A DNA stretch of 11,314 nt from SZUA-229 sp036567985. GTDB taxonomy: Bacteria; Pseudomonadota; Gammaproteobacteria; SZUA-229. The DNA is taken from NCBI GenBank assembly GCA_036567985.1, contig DATCTK010000046.1, positions 1 through 11,314 of the forward strand. Direction: 5' to 3'. The position numbers were made by a program, and so were the translations under genes. The notes below the pieces were generated by a model that had not been told where the DNA came from, ran no database searches, and was given only the letters and a program-made list of their open reading frames with translations. Within the stretch, counting starts at the first letter, position 1. Every line of letters starts with the position of its first letter. Below, one piece after another: positions 1 through 6,235 of the stretch.

Positions 1-700
1 CCACCGCCTGGTGTAACTCAATAGATGCACTGGTTTTACCGAAATAGGTGTAGTCACCCAGAATCGCAATCGCCAGAATTGCTGCCACCACCACAGCGGC
101 AAGCAACAGTCCCCGCGTGCGCACTTCAAAAGATCGACTGAGTTCTTCGATCGCAAACACAATTCCTGCCAGCGGCGTATTGAAAGCCGCTGCTACCCCG
201 GCCGCACCGCCAGCGATAATCAGCACCCGATCCATATCGTACAGTCGGAAACGCACAAAACGACGCAGCGAAAACATAATCGCCGCCCCCACGTGCACCG
301 TCGGCCCTTCCCTGCCAATTGAGGCACCACTAAGCAAGCCCAGGATACACAGCATCACCTTGCCAAAGGCAATGCGCAGGGTCAGCAGTACACTGCGTTC
401 TTTTTCATGCCCCAGTTCCAGCGTCGCCATCACCTGGGGAATACCACTGCCCTCGGCACCGGGAAAGAATTTACGCGTCAGGTAGACAATCAATACCAGC
501 CCTGCGGGGGCCACAACAAATGGCAGGTAACTGTTTTTTTCCACCATGCCAAAAAAGGTATGGTTGGCCCACTCGCTGGTCACAGCCATAAACACAGCCA
601 CCAGCCCCACCACCGCGCCACCCAGCATAAACACCAGGTTGGCTTTCCAGTCTTTATGTGAAATGAGCCAGCGCCCGGAATGTTTTAGCTGTTGATACAT
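1..700 (-). CDS. CLC-family chloride channel / H+-Cl- antiporter, N-terminal part (truncated by window edge)
   Basis: This is an inner-membrane protein of the ClC family, which moves chloride, in many bacteria in exchange for protons. About 233 residues are visible from an ATG at 700 (reads MYQQLKHSGRW). Signature motifs appear in order: GSGIPQ at residues 84-89 (Cl- binding loop), GREGPTVHVGA at 129-139 with the gating Glu at 131, and FNTPLAGIVFAIEE at 173-186, whose last Glu matches the internal proton Glu (E203) of E. coli ClcA. Both glutamates being present favours an antiporter over a pure channel; that is inference. Hydrophobic stretches at about 22-40, 60-75, 108-126, 160-185 and 198-214 fit the fold. 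The frame stays open upstream of 700, but I saw no better start there, and the ribosome site is weak. The C-terminal half, including any CBS domains, lies outside the window. It is read in the same direction as the regulator upstream, from which a hairpin separates it. Confidence 0.93.
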   Translation of the reverse strand, partial: MYQQLKHSGRWLISHKDWKANLVFMLGGAVVGLVAVFMAVTSEWANHTFFGMVEKNSYLPFVVAPAGLVLIVYLTRKFFPGAEGSGIPQVMATLELGHEKERSVLLTLRIAFGKVMLCILGLLSGASIGREGPTVHVGAAIMFSLRRFVRFRLYDMDRVLIIAGGAAGVAAAFNTPLAGIVFAIEELSRSFEVRTRGLLLAAVVVAAILAIAILGDYTYFGKTSASIELHQAV

Positions 701-802
701 ATAAAGTGAGTGCTTGCAGTGAGTAACAATTGCATCAGTGTAGATGCGCGGGCCAGCAAAGAAAATACCCAGTATGTGATAAGCCCAGTAATGAAGTGGA
801 TG

Positions 803-822
803 AAGCCTGAGCAGTCAGGCTT
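803..822 (-). terminator. Possible terminator after the response regulator gene
   Basis: A perfect 8-bp inverted repeat, AAGCCTGA / TCAGGCTT, with a 4-nt loop lies 23 bases past the regulator stop codon and about 100 bases before the chloride channel start. On the minus strand the stem is followed only by a mildly T-rich stretch, not a real U-tract. It could be a weak terminator or an attenuating hairpin between the two genes. Confidence 0.5.
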
Positions 823-844
823 AGCAAACAGGATTTTAATGAGC

Positions 845-1646
845 TTAGACGTCCGCCATCATCATTCTAATCATATTACGCACGGTATCCGCTTCAAACG
901 GTTTATCGCAGATACCGGAGACACCGGACTGCTCCACTGCGGCAAGATTGCCCATATTACCTTCCGAGGTAACCATCAGCACCGGTATTGAACGCTGATT
1001 ACTGTTATTGCGAATATGCTCAAGCAATGCCTTACCATCCATTTGCGGCATATTGTAATCGGTCACCACAAAATCAAAAAATGACTGGTCCAGTAAGGGC
1101 ACGGCGGTAGCACCATCATCAGCTTCGGTAATATTGTCGATGCCCAGCCCGTTTAATACCCGCTTGATATGATTACGCGCCATCCTGCTGTCATCGACGA
1201 TCAATACATGCAGATCCTCTGCTTTATAATCCTTCAACTCAACCGCATTGGGGTTTAGCATATCCAGCGTATTGTAAAGCCCGCGCTTGAGCTGCGATGA
1301 GGCAAAAGGTTTGGGGAGTATGGCAGTGACACCCGCCTGGCGCACCGGATCAATCGCGTCGAAACCGGTTTCACTGGAAATCAGCATAAAGGCAATGTGT
1401 TGCAGCTCATTATCATTACGCATCTGCTGCACCAGCTCCGATGCAGACATGTCCGGAAGATACATAGCGCTGATCACCAGGTCTGGCTGATGACTGGCCA
1501 TGCAGTCCAGCGTGGACTGGCCATCGCCCAGCACTTCAACCTGTTCAATACCGGCGGCGGTTAATTCCTTGAGAATAATTTTTTGCCTGCATGGCGGAGG
1601 GCTCAACCAGCAGTACTATTAAATCCGAGAGTGATTTTTCGAACAT
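845..1646 (-). CDS. Double-receiver response regulator, apparent frameshift near the N-terminus
   Basis: This is a signalling protein made of two CheY-like receiver domains with no output domain. The intact frame runs from a TTG at 1606 (253 aa), but that start cuts into the first beta strand. An ATG at 1646 in another frame encodes MFEKSLSDLIVLLVEPSAMQA, which is exactly the missing start of the domain. The two frames join if one A is removed from the A6 run at 1579-1584, giving a 266-aa protein (numbering below). Receiver 1 (about 10-115) is degenerate: VEPS replaces the acidic pair and Ala60 (VISAMYLPDM) sits at the phospho-Asp site, though Lys112 remains. Receiver 2 (about 145-262) is canonical: Asp151/Asp152, phospho-acceptor Asp196 in VVTDYNMPQMDG, Thr226 and Lys248. 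With no output domain, it probably signals through a partner protein. The frameshift may be a sequencing error, a recent mutation or slippage. No strong ribosome site precedes 1646. Confidence 0.8.
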
Positions 1647-1656
1647 AGATAACCGT

Positions 1657-1668
1657 GCAGTTAACTGC
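1657..1668. promoter_or_regulatory. 12-bp perfect dyad in the divergent regulator/aat gap
   Basis: GCAGTTAACTGC is a perfect palindrome in the 70-bp gap between the regulator start (1646) and the aat start (1717). A second, looser dyad lies closer to aat: AGTGTA (1689-1694) and TACACT (1705-1710), separated by 10 bases. Either could be an operator shared by the two divergent genes. I do not recognise the binding protein, and the sequence alone does not show binding. Confidence 0.25.
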
Positions 1669-1716
1669 TTCTAATTTATTATTGTTTGAGTGTAGCAGTT
1701 CTCTTACACTTCGCTG

Positions 1717-2433
1717 ATGATCAGACTCCAGTGGCTTGACCCAGATCCCCGCGCACCCTTTCCGGCACTTGAAACCGCACTGCAAGAACCCGATGGCCTG
1801 CTCGCCGCAGGTGGTGATCTAACTTTACCGCGTCTGCTCAATGCCTATTCCCATGGCATATTCCCGTGGTTCAGTGAGGGCGAGCCGATTCTATGGTGGT
1901 CACCGGATCCGCGTTTTGTGCTGCCGCCGGATGAAATAAAAATCTCACGCAGCCTGGCAAAGAATATTCGCAACAGCGGCCTGCGTCTCACCATGGATAC
2001 CGCTTTCGACCAGGTCATTGCGCACTGTTCTGCACTGCCCCGAGCAGGTCAGGACGGAACATGGATTACTACGCAAATGCAGCAGGCTTATATCAATCTG
2101 CATCGGGCTGGTTATGCGCACAGTGTGGAATGCTGGAATGGAGAAAAACTGGTGGGCGGACTGTATGGCATCCATAGCGGCCCGGTGTTCTGCGGGGAGT
2201 CGATGTTCAGTTTGCAGAGCAACGCCTCGAAAATTGCACTGGTGCATCTGTGCCGGTTTATTCAGCCGCTGGGTTTCAAGCTGATTGATTCACAGGTGTA
2301 TACACCCCACCTGGAATCACTCGGTGCGCGAATGATTTCACGGGACGCCTATATAAAAACGCTCCAGCAAGCCTGCGATATTAATCTGCCGGCGAACTGG
2401 AGCGAGGTGTTTGCTGAATCGATTAAAGCCTGA
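1717..2433 (+). CDS. aat: Leucyl/phenylalanyl-tRNA-protein transferase
   Basis: This cytoplasmic enzyme transfers Leu or Phe from charged tRNA to proteins with N-terminal Arg or Lys, marking them for ClpS/ClpAP degradation in the N-degron pathway. The 238-aa length matches E. coli Aat (234 aa). Family motifs are all present: GLLAAGGDLTL with AYSHGIFPWF at residues 28-52, WWSPDPR at 60-66, GTWIT..M..AY at 114-125, GYAHSVE.W....LVGGLYG at 132-151, FCGESMFS...NASKIAL at 158-175, and Asp191 in LIDSQ, matching the catalytic Asp of the E. coli enzyme. The ATG at 1717 gives the usual short N-terminus before WLDPD. No strong ribosome site precedes it. In many relatives aat sits beside bpt, clpA or infA, but here it stands alone, divergent from a regulator and convergent with hom. 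Confidence 0.97.
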   Translation: MIRLQWLDPDPRAPFPALETALQEPDGLLAAGGDLTLPRLLNAYSHGIFPWFSEGEPILWWSPDPRFVLPPDEIKISRSLAKNIRNSGLRLTMDTAFDQVIAHCSALPRAGQDGTWITTQMQQAYINLHRAGYAHSVECWNGEKLVGGLYGIHSGPVFCGESMFSLQSNASKIALVHLCRFIQPLGFKLIDSQVYTPHLESLGARMISRDAYIKTLQQACDINLPANWSEVFAESIKA

Positions 2434-2448
2434 GTCAGCTACTTTAAT
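2422..2448. terminator. Possible bidirectional terminator between aat and hom
   Basis: The inverted repeat ATTAAAG / CTTTAAT spans the 10-bp gap between the convergent aat and hom stop codons. The loop contains a smaller CTGAGTCAG dyad. The outer stem is A/T-rich and read on either strand ends in T-rich sequence, but it is thermodynamically weak. No other terminator candidate is visible between these genes. Confidence 0.3.
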
Positions 2449-3754
2449 TCAGATGTTCAACGCGGATTTTGATTACATCACCTTCGATGGAATCCAGTGC
2501 TTCAATCTGTGCCAGCGCCTGATTCATATTGCGTTCCACGATACGTGAAGTTAGCATAATCAGGCACACACGGGTCTGCCCTTCTGCCGGTTCTTTCTGG
2601 ATTACCGCTTCAATCGAAATACCGTTTTCGGCAAAGATGGTGGTCACTTCGGCCAGCACGCCGGGACGATCATCCGCCTGCATGCGTACATAATAGGAGG
2701 TTTCAAATTCATCCTGTGCCACCACCGGTGTATCCAGAATCGCATCCGGCTGGAAACCCAGCAGGGCAACACGCTGCTCGGGGGCTGATTCCATGGCACG
2801 GGCCACATCCACCAGGTCGGCTACCACAGCGGAAGCCGTCGGCTCTGCGCCGGCACCGGCACCGTAATACAGTGTAGGCCCAACCGCATCAGCATTCACC
2901 AGTACCGCGTTCATTACGCCATCTACATTGGCAATCAGGCGACGCTCGGGAATCAGGGTTGGGTGCACGCGCATTTCAACGCCCTTGTCGGACTTACGCG
3001 CGATGCCCAGGTGCTTAATGCGATAACCCAGCTCTTCCGCATACACCACATCCTCGGTGGTGATTTTGCTGATACCCTCGGTAAAGGTTTTATCAAACTG
3101 CAGATTAATACCGAAGGCCAGTGAGGCAAGAATAGTCAACTTGTGTGCAGCGTCGATACCTTCCACATCAAAGGTGGGGTCGGCTTCCGCATAACCCAGT
3201 GCCTGTGCTTCCTTGAGTACATCATCAAAGTCACGGCCCTTGTCGCGCATTTCGGTGAGAATAAAATTACCGGTGCCATTGATAATGCCCGCGATCCATT
3301 CAATACGGTTGGCCGACAGGCCTTCACGCAGGGCCTTGATAATCGGGATGCCACCGGCAACCGCCGCCTCATAAGCCACTACCACGCCTTTTTCATTGGC
3401 CGCCTTGAATATTTCGGTGCCATGCAGCGCAATCAGTGCCTTGTTGGCGGTGACCACATGCTTGCCGTTTTCAATCGCCTTGAGCACCAGCTCCTTAGCT
3501 GGCGAATAACCGCCAATCAGCTCGACCACAATATCCACGTCCGGGTCATTTACCACCGCACTGGCATCGTCGGACAGTTTGACTTTAGTGGGGTCAAGAA
3601 TGGTCTGCAGTTCAATATCCCTCGCTGCGGCATGAACGATGGTCAGTTCACGTCCCACGCGACGGGCAATTTCATCACAGTTTCTTAACAGCACTGTGGC
3701 GGTACCGCCACCGACCGTGCCCAGCCCCATTAAACCAATTTTGACGGGTTGCAT
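2444..3754 (-). CDS. hom: Homoserine dehydrogenase with C-terminal ACT domain
   Basis: The enzyme reduces aspartate semialdehyde to homoserine with NAD(P)H, the branch point to threonine and methionine. It is a 436-aa monofunctional form with no fused aspartokinase. The NAD(P)-binding loop GLMGLGTVGGG is at residues 7-17, TANKALIA with the conserved Lys at 102-109, the catalytic domain core AAVAGGIPIIKALREGLSANRIEWIAGIINGTGNFILTEM at about 130-169, and ADPTFDVEGIDAAHKLTILA, with the catalytic-region Lys205, at 191-210. A regulatory ACT domain covers about 353-425 (YYVRMQADDRPGVLAEV onward), which in this family allows feedback control, usually by threonine. The ATG at 3754 is supported by GGAG nine bases upstream and by the glycine loop starting at the right distance. 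No thrB or thrC is adjacent; aat lies downstream in convergent orientation, so the pathway is not clustered here. Confidence 0.97.
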   Translation of the reverse strand: MQPVKIGLMGLGTVGGGTATVLLRNCDEIARRVGRELTIVHAAARDIELQTILDPTKVKLSDDASAVVNDPDVDIVVELIGGYSPAKELVLKAIENGKHVVTANKALIALHGTEIFKAANEKGVVVAYEAAVAGGIPIIKALREGLSANRIEWIAGIINGTGNFILTEMRDKGRDFDDVLKEAQALGYAEADPTFDVEGIDAAHKLTILASLAFGINLQFDKTFTEGISKITTEDVVYAEELGYRIKHLGIARKSDKGVEMRVHPTLIPERRLIANVDGVMNAVLVNADAVGPTLYYGAGAGAEPTASAVVADLVDVARAMESAPEQRVALLGFQPDAILDTPVVAQDEFETSYYVRMQADDRPGVLAEVTTIFAENGISIEAVIQKEPAEGQTRVCLIMLTSRIVERNMNQALAQIEALDSIEGDVIKIRVEHLN

Positions 3755-3839
3755 GTTGTTTTACTCCGCTTTGCCAGACTTCTGGCGACGTTATATGGCT
3801 GACAGACAGCGTATTGCCGCTGCTTTAATTTAGCAGGGC

Positions 3840-3875
3840 ATAATATAGGGAAACGTCCCGAATTTAAACCATTGT
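3840..3875 (-). promoter_or_regulatory. hom: Candidate hom promoter
   Basis: On the minus strand TATATT (3842-3847), overlapping TATTAT (3840-3845), could serve as a -10 element about 90 bases before the hom start. The matching -35 region (TTTAAA or similar at about 3863-3868) fits the consensus only loosely. The assignment rests mainly on the -10 sequence and its position. Confidence 0.3.
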
Positions 3876-3918
3876 GAATCCCTCACCGCAGATAAGTCAT
3901 CTCGCAACGGGCTGGGTG

Positions 3919-3924
3919 TATAAT
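3919..3924 (+). promoter_or_regulatory. Candidate -10 element for the Mth938-domain gene
   Basis: A perfect TATAAT lies 42 bases before the ATG at 3966. It is preceded directly by TG, one base short of the extended -10 arrangement. No recognisable -35 lies 16 to 18 bases upstream, so the call depends on the -10 and its position. Confidence 0.45.
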
Positions 3925-3965
3925 CCTGAATCAATCTGTACATCCGCCAGTAAAAGGCCGCAATC

Positions 3966-4334
3966 ATGAAACTCAGTGAAGACTATACCGATGGCAGCTA
4001 TGTGATCCGTGCCTATTCCCGGGGCACGGTCACCGTTAATAACCATGAATACCAGAGCAGCCTGCTGGTGGCCAATCACACACTGCAGCCCGACTGGCCG
4101 GTGCAGCAGATTGAAGAGATCACCCCGCAGCACTGGCAGCAGATACTCGAACTAAAGCCGCAGGTGATTATTATCGGTACTGGAGAGCGCATACAGTTCC
4201 CCCATCCATCGACCTATGCGACGGTGATTGAACAGGGTATAGGTGTTGAGTTTATGGATTCCATGGCAGCCTGTCGTACCTACAATATATTATTGTCGGA
4301 AGACCGCTCGGTGGTGGCGGGGATTATTCTGTAA
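3966..4334 (+). CDS. Mth938-like (DUF498) domain protein
   Basis: This small soluble protein of 122 aa consists of a single Mth938-like domain, the family that includes Xcc1710-type bacterial proteins and the mitochondrial complex I assembly factor NDUFAF3. The typical features are present: an N-terminal beta-rich part (YVIRAYSRGTVTVNN), the segment PQVIIIGTGERIQFP at about residues 64-78, and GVEFMDSMAACRTYNILLSEDRSVVAGIIL at the end, with the conserved DSM.ACRTYN core. Its biochemical role in bacteria is not settled, and I infer none. The ATG is supported by AAAGG eight bases upstream. It stands alone between the divergent hom gene and a repeat-rich gap, so neighbours give no hint of function. 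The product is probably cytoplasmic, since no signal peptide or membrane segment is visible. Confidence 0.9.
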   Translation: MKLSEDYTDGSYVIRAYSRGTVTVNNHEYQSSLLVANHTLQPDWPVQQIEEITPQHWQQILELKPQVIIIGTGERIQFPHPSTYATVIEQGIGVEFMDSMAACRTYNILLSEDRSVVAGIIL

Positions 4335-4387
4335 GCGGATCCATCTGATTCCCATACAACCCCCACCCTGCTGGCACCACGTATATT

Positions 4388-4431
4388 CAAAAAGAAAACG
4401 CAAATTAACGCAAATAGACGCAAAGTTATAT
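4388..4431. repeat. Left arm: three 10-bp units of the ACGCAAATNA type
   Basis: From about 4398 the units read ACGCAAATTA, ACGCAAATAG and ACGCAAAGTT in direct tandem, preceded by CAAAAAGAAA and followed by ATAT. They match, in inverted orientation, the five units of the right arm. No protein is encoded here. Confidence 0.75.
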
Positions 4432-4514
4432 GAGCCGGATCAACCTCATGGGGAGGGGGTTCAGTGCCTGTCATGCAGGTTGAAGCGCTTTGAAAAAGAT
4501 ACACGTCTTCTGCT

Positions 4515-4540
4515 CGTTCCCACGCTCCTGCGTGGGAACG
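4515..4540. repeat. Perfect 26-bp palindrome (11-bp arms, 4-nt loop)
   Basis: The arms CGTTCCCACGC and GCGTGGGAACG pair perfectly around TCCT. From general knowledge, palindromes of this GTTCCCACGC...GCGTGGGAAC type are dispersed in many bacterial genomes, and when translated they yield recurring spurious peptides such as RSHAGAWER, which also appears here on the minus strand. It is a repeat unit, not a coding signal. Confidence 0.8.
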
Positions 4541-4586
4541 CATATGCCGTTAGACGTTAATAAAACCTGCCCGCATAGCACTGAAG

Positions 4587-4612
4587 GGTTCCCAGGCCGG
4601 AGCATGGGGACC
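4587..4612. repeat. Second 26-bp palindrome, partly decayed relative of the first
   Basis: The segment begins GGTTCCCAGGC and ends GCATGGGGACC around a CGGA loop. It has the same 11-4-11 layout as the copy at 4515-4540, with one mismatch and one G-T wobble in the stem. The inner stem bases differ from the first copy, mostly on both sides at once. Confidence 0.65.
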
Positions 4613-4670
4613 AGTAATAAATAATTAATACGAAACGCGAGGGTCACTCGTAAACGCCAAAGCTAGCAGA

Positions 4671-4739
4671 TATAAAGTCTTAATCGCGTTTATTCGCGTT
4701 TATTCGCGTTAATTTGCGTTCATTTGCGTTTTCTTTTTT
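4671..4739. repeat. Right arm: five 10-bp units, inverted relative to the left arm
   Basis: Positions 4681-4730 divide exactly into five decamers: TAATCGCGTT, TATTCGCGTT, TATTCGCGTT, AATTTGCGTT and CATTTGCGTT, followed by TTCTTTTTTG. The two units nearest the outer edge match the left arm best (TTTGCGTT). The inner three carry TCGCGTT instead, which suggests local duplication of a variant unit. The 10-bp period is close to one DNA helical turn. Confidence 0.8.
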
Positions 4740-4786
4740 GTTCCTGTGTCACCTCAGCCTGCAGACCGCACATACTGCAGACAAAA

Positions 4787-4811
4787 TAAAGGGAGGCAAT
4801 GCCTCCCTTTA
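4787..4811 (-). terminator. rpoS: rpoS transcription terminator
   Basis: An 11-bp stem (TAAAGGGAGGC / GCCTCCCTTTA) with a 3-nt loop lies 26 bases past the rpoS stop codon. On the minus strand it is followed by a T-rich tail (ATTTTGTC), typical of an intrinsic terminator. Confidence 0.85.
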
Positions 4812-4836
4812 ATGGTCACGCATTTCGTTTTTTATG

Positions 4837-5871
4837 TTATTCGTTGAGGAGTAACTCTTCAGAAAAACCGTGGCTTTCCAGGATTTTACGTAGCTGGCGC
4901 AATGCATCCATCTGAATCTGGCGTACCCGTTCACGGGTCACACCCAGTTCACGTCCTACTTCTTCCAGTGTGGTGCGTTCATAACCGTGCAGACCGAAGC
5001 GACGCACAACCACCTGACGCTGTTTTTCTTCCAGCTGGTTGAGCCACATTTCCAGGTTGGCCATGACATCTTCGTTTTGCAGAATCGCGGATGGCTCGGG
5101 GTTGGCCAGATCGGGAATGATCTCCAGTAATGGACGATCGTTTTCCTTGCCAACGGGGATATCAACTGAAGACACGCGGTCACGCAGACCCAGCATTTTT
5201 TCAACGTTTTCCACCGGGCGATCCACCAGCTTAGCAATTTCTTCCGCAGTGGGCTCGTGTTCATTGGTCTGCTCAAGCTTACGCGCTGCGCGCAGGTAAA
5301 CGTTCAGTTCCTTGATCACATGAATGGGTAAACGGATAGTGCGGGTCTGGTTCATTAACGCACGTTCGATGGTCTGACGAATCCACCAGGTGGCGTAGGT
5401 TGAAAATCTGAATCCTTTTTCCGGATCAAACTTTTCAACCGCGCGAATCAAACCCAGGTTGCCTTCTTCAATCAGGTCCAGCAGGGCCAGGCCACGGTTC
5501 ATATAACGACGGGCAATCTTAACCACCAGGCGCAGGTTGCACTCGATCATTTTCTTGCGTGCGGTTTCCACACCCTTACGCGACAGGCGTGAGTAGTAGA
5601 CTTCTTCTTCAGCGGTTAATAAAGGGGAAAATTCGATTTCACGCAGGTACAGACGGGTGGCATCCATTTCCTTGCGGTTCACACTGCCGGCGGTGTATTT
5701 TGACCTGGTGCTCTCTTCCTTGCAGGAGGTGTCGGCATCGATTCCGGCGGCACATAATTCCAGCTCATCATCCTTGTCTACATCGTCGAGAAACATATCA
5801 TCCGTATCGAGATCATCAGCTGCAGCTTCGATGTCTTCCTGTGGTAATTTTTTCTTTAAGATCGCATTCAT
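4837..5871 (-). CDS. rpoS: RNA polymerase sigma factor RpoS (sigma-38)
   Basis: This is the general stress and stationary-phase sigma factor, which directs core RNA polymerase to stress promoters. It has 344 aa against 330 in E. coli. Region 1.1 is replaced by a short acidic N-terminus (residues 10-40, rich in Asp). Region 1.2 starts near 70 (MDATRLYLREIEFSPLLTAEEE). Region 2, with CNLRLVVKIARRYMNRGLALLDLIEEGNLGLIRAVEKFDPEKGFRFSTYATWWIRQTIERA, spans about 111-171. Region 3 covers about 180-255 and the region 4 helix-turn-helix (TLEEVGRELGVTRERVRQIQ) 301-320. The length and NQTRTIRLPIHVIKELN distinguish it from RpoD; Lys187 appears to correspond to E. coli Lys173, the RssB contact for ClpXP turnover. 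The start is firm: GGGAGGG lies seven bases before the ATG. It lies downstream of nlpD, as in other gammaproteobacteria, but after an unusually long 364-bp gap. Confidence 0.97.
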   Translation of the reverse strand: MNAILKKKLPQEDIEAAADDLDTDDMFLDDVDKDDELELCAAGIDADTSCKEESTRSKYTAGSVNRKEMDATRLYLREIEFSPLLTAEEEVYYSRLSRKGVETARKKMIECNLRLVVKIARRYMNRGLALLDLIEEGNLGLIRAVEKFDPEKGFRFSTYATWWIRQTIERALMNQTRTIRLPIHVIKELNVYLRAARKLEQTNEHEPTAEEIAKLVDRPVENVEKMLGLRDRVSSVDIPVGKENDRPLLEIIPDLANPEPSAILQNEDVMANLEMWLNQLEEKQRQVVVRRFGLHGYERTTLEEVGRELGVTRERVRQIQMDALRQLRKILESHGFSEELLLNE

Positions 5872-5954
5872 GGTTCAGCCCTCCCCAGGTGTGAGCCAGG
5901 TTATTATTCGATCGAGAAATAGCGCAGCCGTCTCTCTATCAGCTTTTCTTAATA

Positions 5955-5967
5955 TTAGAAAAGTATA
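5955..5967 (-). promoter_or_regulatory. rpoS: Candidate rpoS promoter
   Basis: On the minus strand TATACT (5962-5967) is a good -10 element in a very A/T-rich stretch, with a predicted start near 5955 and a leader of about 80 bases. The -35 region is poor (GTATGT). The gap from 5872 to 6235 contains no gene; apart from this and the terminator at 6141-6163, I see a small hairpin CCTGT / ACAGG (6114-6129) and nothing else firm. Confidence 0.35.
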
Positions 5968-6140
5968 ATAAATGTATTTAAATCACATACTTAGGTTACC
6001 TTTTTAATCCACTTTTAAAAGAAACACAAGCAAATAGTAATTTTTTTTCTACATTTCGTCTGAAATACAGCTGTTGCGGTTGACAAATAACGGCCTGATA
6101 TAGCAATGACAAGCCTGTAAATAGACAGGAGCAACAGGCG

Positions 6141-6163
6141 AAAATGCCGCCACGGCGGGCTTT
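6141..6163 (-). terminator. nlpD: Possible nlpD terminator
   Basis: Read on the minus strand, GCCCGCCGTGGCGGC forms a short G/C hairpin (one mismatch) followed by ATTTTC, about 75 bases past the nlpD stop. It may separate the surE-nlpD operon from rpoS. The stem is only 4-6 bp, so read-through is likely. Confidence 0.45.
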
Positions 6164-6235
6164 GGATCACTTTACTCCGGTTTTGTTGCAATGAGGTTAA
6201 ACGCAGAAAGGGTTTGAAAAGGCTTACAGGGTTGA

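Larger units (their letters stand above)
4387..4740. repeat. MITE-like repeat element bounded by inverted arrays of 10-bp units
   Basis: This segment fills most of the gap between the Mth938-domain gene and the rpoS terminator. Its left end (4388-4431) and the reverse complement of its right end (4671-4739) share the order: C, a run of A, GAAAACGC, iterated ACGCAAAT-type units, then a motif like AAGT(C)TTATAT. Between the ends are two 26-bp palindromes. No convincing open frame or transposase is present, and no target-site duplication is clear at the borders. I infer a non-autonomous or decayed mobile element; a chance pair of independent repeats is the alternative. Confidence 0.6.

Noticed and set aside
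1603..1785. Minus-strand open frame of 60 aa covering the regulator start
   Set aside because: It overlaps the aat start region and is out of frame with the conserved receiver strand that begins at 1646.
3143..3688. Plus-strand open frame of 181 aa opposite hom
   Set aside because: Antisense shadow of the conserved homoserine dehydrogenase gene, with no recognisable domain.
4280..4543. Minus-strand open frame of 87 aa with RSHAGAWER
   Set aside because: It reads through the 26-bp palindrome, and its peptide is the known spurious translation of this repeat family. It also overlaps the end of the Mth938-domain gene and has no homology I recognise.
4381..4740. CRISPR array in the 10-bp repeat region
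   Set aside because: The units are 10 bp, contiguous and without unique spacers, and occur in inverted orientation at both ends.
6080..6110. Plus-strand TTGACA at 6080-6085 as a promoter in the nlpD-rpoS gap
   Set aside because: No -10 hexamer lies 16 to 18 bases downstream; TATAGC is only 13 bases away. It would drive antisense transcription into nlpD with no gene to serve.
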